From Candidatus Zipacnadia bacterium (GTDB lineage: Bacteria > Armatimonadota > Zipacnadia > Zipacnadales > UBA5352), in NCBI GenBank assembly GCA_029820945.1, contig JALGUJ010000001.1, forward strand, positions 55,914 through 119,913: 64,000 bases of DNA, written 5' to 3'. The notes below the pieces were generated by a model that was given only the letters and a program-made list of their open reading frames with translations, ran no database searches and had not been told where the DNA came from. A program made the translations under genes and the position numbers. Shown one piece after another: positions 23,011 through 32,400 of this stretch. Numbering within the stretch: position 1 is the stretch's first letter; every line of letters starts with the position of its first letter.

Positions 23011-25809
23011 ATGAGACTGAAAGTGCTTGGCTGCGGCGTCTTTGAGCCGGAGCTTCGGACGCTAATACCCGACTCTCCCCATGAGGTGGACGTCGAGCTG
23101 CTCGAGGCGGGGCTGCACGAAACGCCCAGCAGGCTGCGTGAGACCGTGCAGGAGCGGATTGACGCGGCGGGGGGCGAGGGCTTCGACGCGGTCGCGCTGG
23201 CCTACGGCCTGTGCGGGCGCGGTACCGCAGGGCTGGTCGCCCGCAGGCTGCGCGTCGTCATCCCCCGCGTGCACGACTGCCTGACGCTGTTCCTCGGCTC
23301 GCGCGAGGAGTACCGGGACCAGTTCCGGCGCCACCCGGGGACGTACTACATCACGCCCGGCTGGTTCGCGCATAAGCTGGGGCTCGACCAGGCCGGAAGG
23401 CTCCGGAGCTGGAGCCACGAGGTGGAGGACCACCCACGCTTCGCGGAGCTGGCCCGGCGCCATGGCGAGGAGTCCGCGGCCGAGATCCTGCGGTTCCTCG
23501 AGAGCTGGAAGCGGAACTACACGCGCGTGGCCGTCATCGACACGGGCTGCGGCGAGGTGCGCGAGTGCCTGGGGCTCGCCGAGAGGATCGCCGGGAACCT
23601 CGGCTGGCGTTGCGAGCGCCTCTCGGGGAACACGGAGCTGCTGCGGGACCTCGTCCTGGGCAACTGGGATTCCGAGCGCTTCCTCATCCTCGAACCCGGA
23701 CAGCGCTCCCAGGCGAGTGGCGACGACCGGGTCCTGGTGGCCGTCTCGAGTGGGAGGCAGCGCGGCGAGGAGCCGGGGCTGGAGGCGCTGCTCGGCGGCG
23801 GGCCGGCCCACCTGGGCGAACGCACAGGCCTGGGGCTGGGCATCGACGCCGGAGGGACCTACACGGACACGGTGGTGTACGACTTCGCGAGCGCGCGCGT
23901 GCTCTCCAAGGCTAAGGCGCCGACCACGCACCACGACCCGCTGGTCGGGATCGGCGAGGCGCTCGACCGCCTGGATCAATCGCTCCTGCCACGCGTGGAC
24001 CTGGTGGCGCTCTCAACCACATTCGCCACGAACGCTATCGTCGAGGGCCGGGGCGGCCAGCCGGGCTGCATCATCATGCCGCATGACGGCTTCGACGCGT
24101 CCCGCCTGCTCTGGCCGCACCGCGCCATCATGGGCGGGCGCATTAGCATCGTCGGCGAGGAGCTGGAGCCATTCGACGCCGAGGGCTGCCGACGGGCGGT
24201 GCGCAGGCTTCTGGATGAGGGCGTGGACGCCTTCGCGGTCTCAGGCTACGGCAGCACGCGGAACCCGGCGCACGAGCTGGCCGCGCGGGAGGCCATCGCG
24301 GAGGAGTGCGACCTGCCGGTGGTCTGCGGTCACGAGCTGTCGGGGCGGCTGAACTTCCTCAGCCGCGCGAACACCGCCGCTCTCAACGCCCGGCTGCTGC
24401 CGCTGATCGACCGGCTGGTGGTCGCGGCCGAGCGGACCCTCGCGGCGCGGGGCGTGGGCGCGCCGCTGATGATGGTCAAGGGCGACGGGTCGCTCATCAA
24501 CGTGGACACCGCCCGCGAGCGGGCGGTTGAGACCATCCTGTCCGGGCCGGCGGCCAGCATGGTCGGCGCCCGGCATCTGAGCGAACACGACGACGCGATG
24601 GTCATCGACGTGGGCGGCACGACCACCGACGCGGCGATCATCACCAACGGGCGCCCGCGAGTGTCGCCGGGAGGCGCGCGAGTCGGCGGCCGGCAGACCA
24701 GCGTGGAGGCAGCGCAGATACGCACCATGGGCCTCGGCGGCGACAGCGCGCTCGACTTCAACGGCGACCGTGAGCTGCTGATCGGCCCGGAGCGCGTGGT
24801 GCCGCTGTGCTGCCTGGCCGCGAACGGCGCGCCGGGCGTGCACGATGCGCTGGCGCGGCTGCCACATGACGACGACGTCGTGCGCACGTCCGCAATGGCG
24901 CTCGACTTCCTCATGCCCGGCCCCATGGCCGGCCGCCGCGCGCTCAGCGACGACGAGCAGCGCATCCTGGGCGCGCTCGACGGTGGCTGCCTGAGCCGCA
25001 CCGCGGTCGCACGCCGGCTGGGCCTGGCCTCTCCGCGCCTGCTCAGGACCGCTCGGTGCGAGGAGCGCGGGGTGCTGGCGCGAGCCGCCCTGACGCCCAC
25101 CGACCTGCTGCACTACACGGGCGACTTCACGGCGTGGGACGTGCCGGCGGCGCGCGCCGGCGTCGAGGCCTTCGCGCACCTCTTCGGCTGTGAGCCGGAC
25201 GAGCTGGTGGCGCTGGTCTGGGAGCGCATCGCCCGAGACCTGTGCCTGATGGTCATTGCGGAGGAGCTGGGGTCGAACGGTGAGCTGGAGGAGTTCGTGG
25301 CGGACGAGCCGCTCGTGCGCTCGATGTTCGACCGGATCGTCGCGCCCGATGCGGAGGCCGCGCTGACCTTCCCGGCACGCTACCGCAGGCCGGTCGTCGG
25401 GATCGGCGCTCCGGCGCAGGCCTTCCTGCCGCCGCTGGCGGACCGCCTGGGCTGCCACGTCATCATCCCCGAGCACGCGGAGGTCGCCAACGCGGTGGGC
25501 GCAATCATCAGCCACGTGGCGGCCTCGGAGGTCGTCGCAGTTCGTCCCAGCGAGTACGACGCGTTCACCGTCTACGCCCCGACGGGGCGCCGGGAGTTCG
25601 AGAGCCTGTCGGATGCGGCCGCCTTCGCGGCTGAGGAGGCGGCATGCGCGGCTCGCGAGCGGGCGGTTGCGGCGGGTGCCGCAGACCCGCGCGTCGAAGT
25701 TGACGTTGAGCACAGAACCGCACGGCTGTCCACCGGCGAGGAGCAGGTCGTGGAAGTGAGCGTACGCGCGACCGCAATGGGCTATCCGCTGCCCTCGGCC
25801 GCTACCTGA
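23011..25809 (+). CDS. Fusion of DUF1638 with a hydantoinase/oxoprolinase (HyuA-like) ATPase
   Basis: 932 residues, cytoplasmic. Residues 1 to about 225 form a DUF1638 domain (CGVFEPEL, AYGLCGRGTAGL, IPRVHDCLTLFLGSREEY, GTYYITPGW, LSGNTELLRDLVLGNWD). Residues about 270-930 form a hydantoinase-A/oxoprolinase module of the actin-like ATPase fold: GLGIDAGGTYTDTVVYD, STTFATNAIVEG, ETILSGPAASMVGARHL and MVIDVGGTTTDAAI. A winged-helix-like insertion (SDDEQRILGALD, then SRTAVARRLGL) precedes LTPTDLLHYTGDF. HyuA-type enzymes couple ATP to hydrolysis or carboxylation of cyclic amides or ketones; the DUF1638 function is unknown. A possible weak promoter and a TTCCGGTA/TACCGGGAA stem lie just upstream (22956-22983). 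Confidence 0.85.
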   Translation: MRLKVLGCGVFEPELRTLIPDSPHEVDVELLEAGLHETPSRLRETVQERIDAAGGEGFDAVALAYGLCGRGTAGLVARRLRVVIPRVHDCLTLFLGSREEYRDQFRRHPGTYYITPGWFAHKLGLDQAGRLRSWSHEVEDHPRFAELARRHGEESAAEILRFLESWKRNYTRVAVIDTGCGEVRECLGLAERIAGNLGWRCERLSGNTELLRDLVLGNWDSERFLILEPGQRSQASGDDRVLVAVSSGRQRGEEPGLEALLGGGPAHLGERTGLGLGIDAGGTYTDTVVYDFASARVLSKAKAPTTHHDPLVGIGEALDRLDQSLLPRVDLVALSTTFATNAIVEGRGGQPGCIIMPHDGFDASRLLWPHRAIMGGRISIVGEELEPFDAEGCRRAVRRLLDEGVDAFAVSGYGSTRNPAHELAAREAIAEECDLPVVCGHELSGRLNFLSRANTAALNARLLPLIDRLVVAAERTLAARGVGAPLMMVKGDGSLINVDTARERAVETILSGPAASMVGARHLSEHDDAMVIDVGGTTTDAAIITNGRPRVSPGGARVGGRQTSVEAAQIRTMGLGGDSALDFNGDRELLIGPERVVPLCCLAANGAPGVHDALARLPHDDDVVRTSAMALDFLMPGPMAGRRALSDDEQRILGALDGGCLSRTAVARRLGLASPRLLRTARCEERGVLARAALTPTDLLHYTGDFTAWDVPAARAGVEAFAHLFGCEPDELVALVWERIARDLCLMVIAEELGSNGELEEFVADEPLVRSMFDRIVAPDAEAALTFPARYRRPVVGIGAPAQAFLPPLADRLGCHVIIPEHAEVANAVGAIISHVAASEVVAVRPSEYDAFTVYAPTGRREFESLSDAAAFAAEEAACAARERAVAAGAADPRVEVDVEHRTARLSTGEEQVVEVSVRATAMGYPLPSAAT

Positions 25810-25840
25810 CAGAGGCGTCTTCCCGAGCGAGGTGTCTGCG

Positions 25841-26629
25841 ATGGACGTGCAGACGTTCACGAGGTGGGAGTCCCAGATCAGGACCCTCATGGAGGGCAAC
25901 GTGGAGAGACATGTCATGGACGCGGTGAGCGCCCTGATTGAGGCGGAGGAGTTCGAGCTGATCTCGCACATCATGCTCACCAGCCCCGAGTTCTCTGCCA
26001 GGCGGATGGCCGACGTGCTGGTGGAGCAGGGGGTGTTCGAGCCGCTGGTGGCCGGCGCGTGCATGAGACGGGAGGTGCGGCGCCCGAGCCAGATCTCCGG
26101 TGGCGCCCTGGGTAGCAGGCGCATCTTCCGCGACTTCGAGGCCCCCGACGAGGGTGAGCCCGGCGTCCCCGAGCACATCATGGAGGAGGCCGAGGCGATC
26201 TCCGAGCACGCCGACCAGACGCGGCGCATAGCGGCCCGGCGCGAGGCCGAGTTCGACCGCGACCCGGTACGCCATCACATCGTCACCCGGCTGGGCGAGC
26301 TGCTCAACACCTCGGAGGAGGCCATGGAGGCGATGATCGCCATCGCTCGGGTGTCGGCCTGGGAGGAGACGGCCCGCATGGCGGCGATGAAGCTGGGCAG
26401 CAACAGGATCGTCATGGGCCGCATCAGCCGCGCCGGCCGGGTCACAGACATGGTCGCCGTCGGCGAGGCGTCCGGCTCCCAGGCCGTCAGGACCATGATC
26501 TCACGCACCCTCGCGGAGTCGATGCCCGAGAGCTCCGATCCGTCATATCGAGCGGCGCTGGAGTACATCGCCGAGCATCACCCCCAGGAGGGGCATCGGC
26601 AGGCGGCGCGCAGGGCCCTGGGACAGTAA
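25841..26629 (+). CDS. Predicted all-helical protein, unknown function
   Basis: 262 residues from ATG 25841, 31 bases after the DUF1638-HyuA gene. The sequence is rich in Glu, Ala, Met and Arg and is predicted to be helical throughout, with repeated motifs such as EEAMEAMIAIARVSAWEE, ARMAAMKLGS and YRAALEYIAEHHPQ that recall HEAT/TPR-type solenoids. There is no signal peptide or membrane helix. GCGAGG lies eight bases before the ATG; GTG 25832 lacks a site. I do not recognise the family. Confidence 0.6.
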   Translation: MDVQTFTRWESQIRTLMEGNVERHVMDAVSALIEAEEFELISHIMLTSPEFSARRMADVLVEQGVFEPLVAGACMRREVRRPSQISGGALGSRRIFRDFEAPDEGEPGVPEHIMEEAEAISEHADQTRRIAARREAEFDRDPVRHHIVTRLGELLNTSEEAMEAMIAIARVSAWEETARMAAMKLGSNRIVMGRISRAGRVTDMVAVGEASGSQAVRTMISRTLAESMPESSDPSYRAALEYIAEHHPQEGHRQAARRALGQ

Positions 26630-26710
26630 GCAGACAGGCACCCGGGCAGGGCCCTCCGTCGCGATCTCCTGCGACGGAGCCGGTCCCCACCGCGGAAGGG
26701 TGGCTGCTCC

Positions 26711-27793
26711 GTGGACTACCGCAGCAGATGGCAGCAGCAGCGACGGCTGCGTGCCACGCGACAGAGGCTCGTCGTCGTGGTCGCGGGGCTGGTGCTGGCG
26801 GCCGCCATCGGCCTGTCGATCCACGGCCTGGGTCGGCCCGCGCCGCCCGGGTACCAGCTCGACCGGCCCGACATCTGCTGGCTCGCGGCGGACGAGGACT
26901 GCGTGCTCGTCTGCGCGCGCTCAGGCAGGCTCATCCGTCTGAGCCCGGAGCTGGTGGAGGACGAGCGCGGCTGGGGGCGGCAGTTCATCCACCCCGCCGG
27001 CTTCTGGGGGCGCCCGGCGCTTGTACCCGGCCATGTGCTGATCGGATGCGGCGATGTCCGCCTGCGCGGCGTCGCCGCAACGACCGGGCTGGAGGGCTGG
27101 GAGGCCGCAGTCGGAGGCGCCGTGCCCGGGGTTACGGCGTCCGGCGAGTATGCGTACTTCGGCTCCGAGGACGGTGCGGTGCACGCCGTAACCAGCGAGG
27201 GCACGCTGCTGTGGAGCGTTGAGGTCGGCGGAAAAGTGGCGACCGCGCCCCTGGTGACCGAGCAGACCGTGGTCGTAGGCACACTCAAGGGGGACGTCTG
27301 TGCTCTTGCACGCGCCGATGGGGAGGAACTGTGGCGGGTGCACGTCGGCGGGCCCGTCTACGCCTCGCCGCGGATGGGGCCGAGCACGATCCTCGTCGGA
27401 GACGACGGCGGCATGCTACATAACATCGCACGCGAGGGGGAACTGCTGGCCTCCTATGAGTTCGGCGGGCTCGTGCGCGCTCCCGTGGCAGTGGCGGGCG
27501 CCGTCGTGGTTGCGGGCGATAGCGCGGGCACGCTGGCCCGCATCGACCCCAGCACCATGGAGGCCACCTGGACGGCCACGCTGCCCGGGCCGGTGGCGGT
27601 CGAGCCCATCATCATCGGGGACACGATCTGGTGCGCGGCAGGCAAGTCGCTGGTGGGGGTGAGGGCATCCGACGGCGAGGTGCTGAGCCGCCGCATCGCC
27701 GAGGCCGAGACATCGGACTGCATCGCGGCGCACGGGCGCATCTACTGGGCCACCGCCGACGGCCGCATCCGCGCCGTCGAGATCGACGGCTGA
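26711..27793 (+). CDS. Membrane-anchored PQQ-type beta-propeller protein
   Basis: 360 residues. An Arg-rich start is followed by one membrane helix (about 19-38). The outside part is built from seven to eight repeats of about 40 residues typical of PQQ/WD-like propellers: GLEGWEAAVGGAVPG, GTLLWSVEVGGKVATAPLV, GEELWRVHVGGPVYASP, EATWTATLPGPVAVEPI. There are no enzyme residues for a PQQ dehydrogenase and the domain is BamB-like, so scaffold or binding use is likely. The start is GTG 26711. The gene is 81 bases after the helical protein on the same strand. Confidence 0.78.
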   Translation: MDYRSRWQQQRRLRATRQRLVVVVAGLVLAAAIGLSIHGLGRPAPPGYQLDRPDICWLAADEDCVLVCARSGRLIRLSPELVEDERGWGRQFIHPAGFWGRPALVPGHVLIGCGDVRLRGVAATTGLEGWEAAVGGAVPGVTASGEYAYFGSEDGAVHAVTSEGTLLWSVEVGGKVATAPLVTEQTVVVGTLKGDVCALARADGEELWRVHVGGPVYASPRMGPSTILVGDDGGMLHNIAREGELLASYEFGGLVRAPVAVAGAVVVAGDSAGTLARIDPSTMEATWTATLPGPVAVEPIIIGDTIWCAAGKSLVGVRASDGEVLSRRIAEAETSDCIAAHGRIYWATADGRIRAVEIDG

Positions 27794-27861
27794 ACGGCGG
27801 TGGCCCGGCCGCCGCCCGGAGCCAGGCGCAATGCCCGAAGACCCGCCGCGTGACCCCCGAG

Positions 27862-29223
27862 ATGAGAGACCGAATCGAGTTGTCTGTCCCGATGCCGGAT
27901 GACAGCAGCAGGCCTTTCGTGCGCCGCAACTTCGCCCTCGGCGTCATCAACGGCTCGTTCTGGCTGCTGGCCAGGGCGCTGACCGACCCCGACACCGTGC
28001 TGCCAGCGTTCGCGATCGCGCTGATGGGCGACCGGCCGATCTACGTGGGGCTGCTGGTCTCCGTCGTCACGGCCGGGTGGTTCTGGCCCCCGCTGCTGAT
28101 GACCCCGGTGATGGCCACGCGGAAGCGGCGCCATCCCTACTACCAGTTCTCGGCGGCCATCCGCATGCTGGCGTTGACGGGAGCATGGGCGGCGGCCCGG
28201 TTCCTCGCGGCGGACCACGCGCTGGTGGCCTTCATCGCGATCGCGGTGAGCTACCTGGCCTTCACCTCGGGCGGCGGCATGGGCCTGGTGCCCTTCATGT
28301 CGGTGGTCACCGACTCCATCCCGGCCGAGCTTCGCGGCAGGTTCTTCGCCATGCGCTACTTCTTCGGTGGGCTGATGGCCTTCGCCGCCGGCTTCTGGAT
28401 CAAGTGGCTGCTGGGCGACGACAGCGGGTTCGACTTCCCGCTCGACTACGCCTACGTGTTCGGCGTGGCCGTCCTCGTCTCGGTCATCTCGCTGCTGTCC
28501 TGGTGGATGGCCTATGAGCCCGACCACAAGGTCGAGACGCGCTCCCTGCCGCTGGGCATCCAGCTTCTGCGCGGGCTGCGGCGGGTGCGCACGCGGCCGG
28601 GCTTCCTGCGCTTCATCGCCTCCCGGCTGATGATGGCGGCCTCCTACGGCCTGGTGGTGCCCTTCCTGGTGCCCTACGCCTACCGGCATCTGGGGATGAC
28701 CGAGGCGATGGTCGGCCTGGCGCTGGCCTCGCGCGTGCTGTGCTACTCGATGTTCAACATCCTCTGGAGCCGCCTGAGCAGCCGCCACGGCAACCGCTTC
28801 CTGCTGATCGTCTCGGGCGGCGTGCATCTGGCCGGGGTGCTGCTGGTGCTGCTTACGCCGGTGCTGCCGGCGCTGCCACTGGGGGAGCTGCTGGGGCTGC
28901 GGTTCGACCTGCGGCTGGCGGTGCTGATGCTGGTCTTCGGCGCGGTGGGCGCGGGAAACAGCGGCCAGGGCACGGGACAGACCGCCTATCTGCTGGATTA
29001 CTCTCCGGAGCGCACCAGGCCGGTGTACCTGGCCATCTACTACCTGCTGGTCTTCCCCATGTGCTTCATGCCGGTGGTGACGGCGCTGCTGATCGGCGGC
29101 GCGGGCCGGTACCTGCCGGCCTTCGCCCTGGGAGCGCTTGCCAGCATCGTGAACGTGGTGCTCTACACGAGTCTGAGGCGCCTGCGCGGCGGCTCGGAGA
29201 CCGACGAGGCGCCGGTGTCGTAG
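27862..29223 (+). CDS. Major facilitator superfamily transporter
   Basis: 453 residues from ATG 27862, about twelve membrane helices. The pattern matches the MFS_1 type: ELRGRFFAMRYFFGG between helices 4 and 5 (the cytoplasmic RGR motif), a central loop with YEPDHKVETRSLP, and a second half with VVPFLVPYAYRHLGMT and LSSRHGNRFLLI. The substrate is unknown. No good ribosome binding site marks the start, and GTG 27850 or ATG 27892 are alternatives. It is the last gene of the plus-strand set that begins at 23011 and is followed by a hairpin terminator. Confidence 0.82.
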   Translation: MRDRIELSVPMPDDSSRPFVRRNFALGVINGSFWLLARALTDPDTVLPAFAIALMGDRPIYVGLLVSVVTAGWFWPPLLMTPVMATRKRRHPYYQFSAAIRMLALTGAWAAARFLAADHALVAFIAIAVSYLAFTSGGGMGLVPFMSVVTDSIPAELRGRFFAMRYFFGGLMAFAAGFWIKWLLGDDSGFDFPLDYAYVFGVAVLVSVISLLSWWMAYEPDHKVETRSLPLGIQLLRGLRRVRTRPGFLRFIASRLMMAASYGLVVPFLVPYAYRHLGMTEAMVGLALASRVLCYSMFNILWSRLSSRHGNRFLLIVSGGVHLAGVLLVLLTPVLPALPLGELLGLRFDLRLAVLMLVFGAVGAGNSGQGTGQTAYLLDYSPERTRPVYLAIYYLLVFPMCFMPVVTALLIGGAGRYLPAFALGALASIVNVVLYTSLRRLRGGSETDEAPVS

Positions 29224-29259
29224 GGCACGGCACGGCGGGACATGAGTGGGGAAAAGGGA

Positions 29260-29288
29260 AACCGCCCGGCGACATGCACCGGGCGGTT
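29260..29288 (+). terminator. Hairpin terminator after the MFS gene
   Basis: A perfect 10-bp stem AACCGCCCGG (29260-29269) / CCGGGCGGTT (29279-29288) closes a 9-base loop, 36 bases after the MFS stop codon. There is no T-tract downstream. Confidence 0.6.
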
Positions 29289-29314
29289 GCTCGCACTGCC
29301 AGGGTGCGTCTGGA

Positions 29315-29359
29315 ATGATAGGTGCCCTGCGGCGAGCATTCACTCTGATCGAGCTGCTG
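29315..29359 (+). pseudogene. Remnant of a prepilin N-terminus
   Basis: From ATG 29315 the frame reads M-I-G-A-L-R-R-A-F-T-L-I-E-L-L. This is the leader and cleavage motif of a type IV prepilin or pseudopilin, as in the intact gene at 46192. Immediately afterwards it continues as unrelated sequence (CSFNAGGRCQVSPGG) with no hydrophobic helix and runs into the antisense of the ATPase gene. It looks like a truncated gene end left by a rearrangement. The match is only about ten residues, so chance cannot be excluded. Confidence 0.4.
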
Positions 29360-29428
29360 TGCTCCTTTAACGCAGGGGGCCGCTGCCAGGTTTCACCGGG
29401 CGGGTTAAACTTCCTTGAACCTCTGCGG

Positions 29429-32400
29429 CTACGGTTCGATGTGCAGCAGGTCGTCATCGCCGGCGTCGTGCGCGCCCTCGACCCACTCGCCCAGCACCTC
29501 CATCAGCTCCTCGCGGCTGAGGGTGCGGCCGCCGAGCTCCCGGCGCAACTCGCGGAGGCTCCGCGTCTTGATCTGCTGGCCCGAGAGCGCCCGCTGCAGG
29601 TGGGTCAGCACGTCGTCGCCGAGCAGCGGCATGAGCGTGCGCGCGCCGACATCCCCCTCCAGGCGCACAAGCTGCGCGAGCTTACGCACCGTCTCGCCGC
29701 GGTGGGGCAGCGTGCGGATGTACTCGGCCAGGGCGCGCTGGTTGGAGGGCGAGCGGAGAGCACGCACGTACTCGGCCACGCCCTGGCGGGCCATCTCCTC
29801 AATCTCCTCGGGCGGGCGGAGGTTCACCTCCTCGCCCAGCCGCAGGCCGCAGGCGGGGCAGACCGGCTGGCGCTCAAGCTCCTGCGAGAGGTTCAGCTCC
29901 CGGCAGCGCTTCCCCACCTCGCGCTCGATCTGCTCATTGACGTAGCCGAGGTCATGCTCCACGCGCAGGTCCAGGCGGTCGAGCGCCGCCAGCACGCGCA
30001 TCTCCGGCGACGCGCGCAGGGTGTTGTAGGGTTCGAACTCCGACGCGCGGTAGACGGAGTTGTGCCAGGCCCCGTAGCGTCGCTTGTATCGGGTGAAGAA
30101 GACCTGGGCGAGCCGCATGAGGCTCTGCTCCTCCCCGACGGCCTCCTCGCCCGAGCGCACCATCCCGAGCAGCCGCCCACGCAACTCCGCGAGGTCCGAG
30201 TCTTCGGGCAGCCATAGGTCCTCGTTCGTGAGGTAGTGCAGCAGGCCGATGAGTTGTGGGCCGACCTCGGCCACGAAGTGCTCCAGCACCTCCACCACGC
30301 GCAGCAGCTCGCGCAGCTTGCTGACCCCATTGCTGGTGTCGAGGAAGGGCGCCGCGCCCCCGAGCATGGCCGACAGGCCCTCGGCCGGGTAGGCGCGGGG
30401 CTCGATGAGCCCGAAGAAGCGCTCGACATGGCCAAGCGCGGCCTCCGACTCGCGCCACGCGGCCCGCGGCTGGCCGAGGCGCTCGCGCAGGTGATCGATG
30501 CGCTCGCGCAGGTCATCGACGCGGCCCAGCCACTCGGCCCGGCTCTCGACCAGGGCCTCCCACACCATGGCCTGGGAGGCGTGGTCGGGGTTCGCGACGG
30601 CCTGGTCGAAGACGATGCGGCAGACGCGGGAGAGCGCCTGCCACTGCTCGTAGGAGAGGAGGGCGGGCCGGGCGACCATGTGAAGGTGGCGGCTGATGGG
30701 CGTGGGGATGTCCGCGAGCTGGAGCGGCCGCGCCTCGCGGTCGAGGGCCATGAGGAAGCCGCGGCGGACGAGCGAGGCGATGAGCAGCTCGAACAACTCC
30801 GGCGGCAGGCCCATCTCGGACTTGACGAGATGCTCGGCGAGGTCGGCGCAGGCCAGAGGCCGACCGCGCTCCGTCTCGGGCGTCTGGTCGCGGGCGCGGA
30901 TGCGCTGCATCACCTCGTCGGCCGCCGCGCTGCGCGCGATGTCCAGCACGTAGCGGTCCCGCTCGCGCCGCGCGACGCCCAGCGGCACCATGAAGGCCTC
31001 GATCAGGTTCGCCAGCCGCGCGTCCGGCTCGGCCGCGGCCTCCGCGGGCCGGATGAACTCGTCCACCAACAGGTCGATCTGCTCGCGCTCGGCGAGGAAC
31101 TGCCCCGGCGCGACCTGCTGGAAGCGCGGGAAGGCGCGGTCCAGCGCCCAGCCGGCAATGGCGTTGAGCGCGGTGCTCCAGTCGCCGCTCATGGAGGCCA
31201 GCTCGTCGCCGGAGACCGCCCGGCCGAAGGGCGCCCAGACTTCGCCCTCGTAGTAGGCCGCGCGCACGATCTCCCGGACGTGTGCGCCCAGACGCGTCTG
31301 CTCCTCCTCCAGCCGCTGCGCCAGCCCCCGCTCCTGCTCCAGGCTGGGCCGCTGCTGCAGGAGCAGGCGGCAGGCCGCGCACTCGCGCAGGGCGTCGATC
31401 TCTCGCTCGTGCAGCGCGCGGGGGATCCAGCAGAGCAGGGACGCCGACCACCGGCCCGCCACCGTGCCCTCGGTGATCTCGCGCCAGCGCGTGCGCTGCG
31501 CCTCAGGCGACAGCAGACTCGCCACGTGGAGGTGCACGGAGGCGATGTTCGCGGGGTCCGCCAGCTCCTGGGCGCGCCGGTCGATGTCCAGCTCGTCCAG
31601 CCGCTGCACGCTCCCGCAAGAGGCGGAGACCCCGCGGGCGGTGTTGCGCCAGTGCACCTCCAGGATGGGGCCCTCGGCCAGCTCGCCCAGCGGCATGGCC
31701 GGGCCGGCATGGGTAACGGCCACCTGCATGAGCCGTGGGTCGTCGCGGCCGATGCTCTCGCGGGCGAGCGAGAGGCGCTCGCGGAGCGTGTCGCCGAGCG
31801 GCGTGTGCACCTCGACGTAGTAGACGTCCTCGGCCTCTTCGCGGCCGCGCCGGACCTCCACGAAGCGCCCGCGCAGGCGTGCCGCCTCCATCACGCCGTG
31901 CAGGGCGTCGGGCTCCGCCACCGCCTGTCCCGCCGCGTCCAGTCCCAGGGCGGTTCGCAACTGCTGCTCTCCCAGCCAGATGTTGGCCAGCCGCAGAGCG
32001 ATGAGCGCGCGGATGGTCCGCCGCAGCAGGTCGGGATGGGCGGGATCGACCTCGGCGGCGTGCGCCTCGTAGTACTCCAACGCCTGGCTGATGTAGGCCG
32101 CCGCGTCCGGGTCTGAGCGGAGCTGCGGCACCAGGAGGTCGAAGACGTCCGCGACCGTCAGCGGCTGCAGGTGCGTGCGCTCCTGAAGCACTCCCGACCG
32201 GAGGGCCTCGCGCAGCACCATCAGCCGCCCGTCGGCGCGCCCGAGCACCCGGCCGGCCAGCTCCTCCGCGCACTCCGCGGCGGAGGGTGAGAGCGGGAAG
32301 TCCTCCACCAGCTCCTCCGCGTCCACATCCCCGCCGAAGGCCTGCCGGTGCGCGGCGACCATCTCGTCGAGCGCCTCGGCACCACCCTCCTCGTCGGCCA

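Noticed and set aside
30236..32116. 626-residue open frame antisense to the giant ATPase
   Set aside because: Composition is Arg/His/Leu-rich, as in mirror frames, and the opposite strand encodes a continuous 1327-residue protein with Walker motifs.
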